A DNA stretch of 64,000 bases, from NCBI GenBank assembly GCA_002162955.1, contig MABD01000037.1, positions 410,031 to 474,030 on the forward strand. Reading direction: 5' to 3'. This DNA is from Gammaproteobacteria bacterium 45_16_T64 (lineage in GTDB: Bacteria > Pseudomonadota > Gammaproteobacteria > Pseudomonadales > Ketobacteraceae). Below the pieces are notes generated by a model. The model saw nothing but the letters and a program-made list of their open reading frames with translations. It ran no database searches and was not told the DNA's origin. Position 1 is the stretch's first letter. Every line of letters begins with the position of its first letter. A program made the position numbers and the translations under genes. Shown piece after piece: positions 63,729 to 64,000 of this stretch.

Positions 63729-64000
63729 CTAAACAGGTGTCGTTTCTTTTTCGGTATTTTGTTCTTTTTCGAGTGATTCAAAAGGTTGTCGCACCTTTGG
63801 CGGTTCGCCATCAACATACGCGGGATAGAGCGCCTGATAGTCTCCCTCCTCCCCTTTTACCACTAATTTTCTTGCTTGAATGTGCGGAGTCTCCACCGCC
63901 GACGACAAAGGCAACACTTCGTTGTAGCAACATTCCACAGAGCCAAATCGTGTATTACATTCGTCTAGCGTTAACCCACCAATGAACGCCGCCACTTCTT
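63729..64000 (-). CDS. CoA-transferase family III/alpha-methylacyl-CoA racemase, C-terminal part
   Basis: An open frame that runs off the right edge and ends at a stop at 63729. The 88 residues seen match the C-terminus of the CaiB/BaiF family: a small domain with AxPVL-like VLPLSSAVETPHIQARKLVV, then YPAYVDGEPPKVRQPF. The complete gene would be about 350-400 residues. Such racemases or CoA-transferases interconvert 2-methylacyl-CoA stereoisomers or move CoA between acids; both fit an isoprenoid-chain pathway. It precedes the acyl-CoA synthetase gene on the same strand. Only the tail is in the window, so racemase versus transferase is open. Confidence 0.75.
   Translation of the reverse strand, partial: EVAAFIGGLTLDECNTRFGSVECCYNEVLPLSSAVETPHIQARKLVVKGEEGDYQALYPAYVDGEPPKVRQPFESLEKEQNTEKETTPV

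Noticed and set aside
63729-64000. A complete 88-residue small protein at the right edge
   Set aside because: The apparent start is an internal GTG; the sequence matches the tail of a CaiB/BaiF protein and the frame stays open to the window end.
1-64000. rRNA, tRNA, insertion sequences, prophage or integrative element
   Set aside because: No tRNA cloverleaf, transposase, integrase or terminal repeats were recognised on either strand by reading; a dedicated search was not possible.

Overview
The window reads as a chromosomal segment of a heterotrophic, probably marine or oil-associated, gammaproteobacterium. By eye the base composition is moderately AT-rich and even throughout. The gene families point the same way: two DEAD-box helicases, a CspA-type cold-shock gene, a RIO1-like kinase, a Bcr/CflA exporter, DUF3820, a dCache chemoreceptor, fatty/branched acyl-CoA catabolism, a P450 and a cholesterol-oxidase-type GMC enzyme. 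I cannot name the species. I see no rRNA, tRNA, insertion sequence, phage or CRISPR array.

Layout. 1-6.4 kb (minus strand): a redox module with a partial secreted protein, a membrane-anchored ferredoxin-type flavin reductase, an outer-membrane beta-barrel candidate and a five-haem cytochrome c, preceded by a secreted protein whose paralogue lies at 52.2-53.5 kb. 6.5-10.1 kb: cspA-like gene with a clear promoter and terminator, RhlE-type helicase, an unknown helical protein, DUF3820. 10.1-16.1 kb (minus): a tightly packed seven-gene cluster of acyl carrier protein, FkbH-like protein, polysaccharide deacetylase, MaoC hydratase, SDR and two unknown proteins. It looks like a small acyl-ACP or cell-surface biosynthetic pathway. 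16.3-26.5 kb: Crp-like regulator coupled to DbpA, RIO kinase, a decayed YjbR gene, P450, esterase lipoprotein with a divergent AraC regulator, an acetate kinase-PduL fusion, and an exported PLP alanine-racemase-fold protein. 26.5-33.1 kb: chemoreceptor, an unusual long isocitrate dehydrogenase with an internal duplication, SDR, drug exporter, VOC protein.

33.2-40.9 kb (plus): a hybrid histidine kinase followed 12 bases later by a 1,953-residue protein that joins a GMC oxidoreductase, an alpha/beta hydrolase with a cysteine where serine is expected, and a PhoD-like phosphoesterase. 40.9-45.1 kb: Qnr/McbG-like pentapeptide protein, old-yellow-enzyme homologue, GFA protein, hydrolase, acetyltransferase. 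45.2-52.1 kb (minus): a stand-alone amino-acid-type periplasmic binding protein whose stop overlaps the start of a Cache-domain protein ending in a pentameric ligand-gated ion-channel fold. It is preceded by PurU-like, type II thioesterase, flavin-nucleotide-binding and pseudouridine synthase genes. This binding-protein/channel pair is the best candidate for an undescribed sensing system.

53.6-64.0 kb (minus): a catabolic run of a CoA-transferase/racemase C-terminus (cut by the window edge), acyl-CoA ligase, biotin-dependent carboxylase beta and alpha subunits, enoyl-CoA hydratase, isovaleryl-type acyl-CoA dehydrogenase, SDR, metallo-hydrolase and nitroreductase. It resembles leucine (liu) or acyclic-terpene (atu) pathways without matching either exactly.
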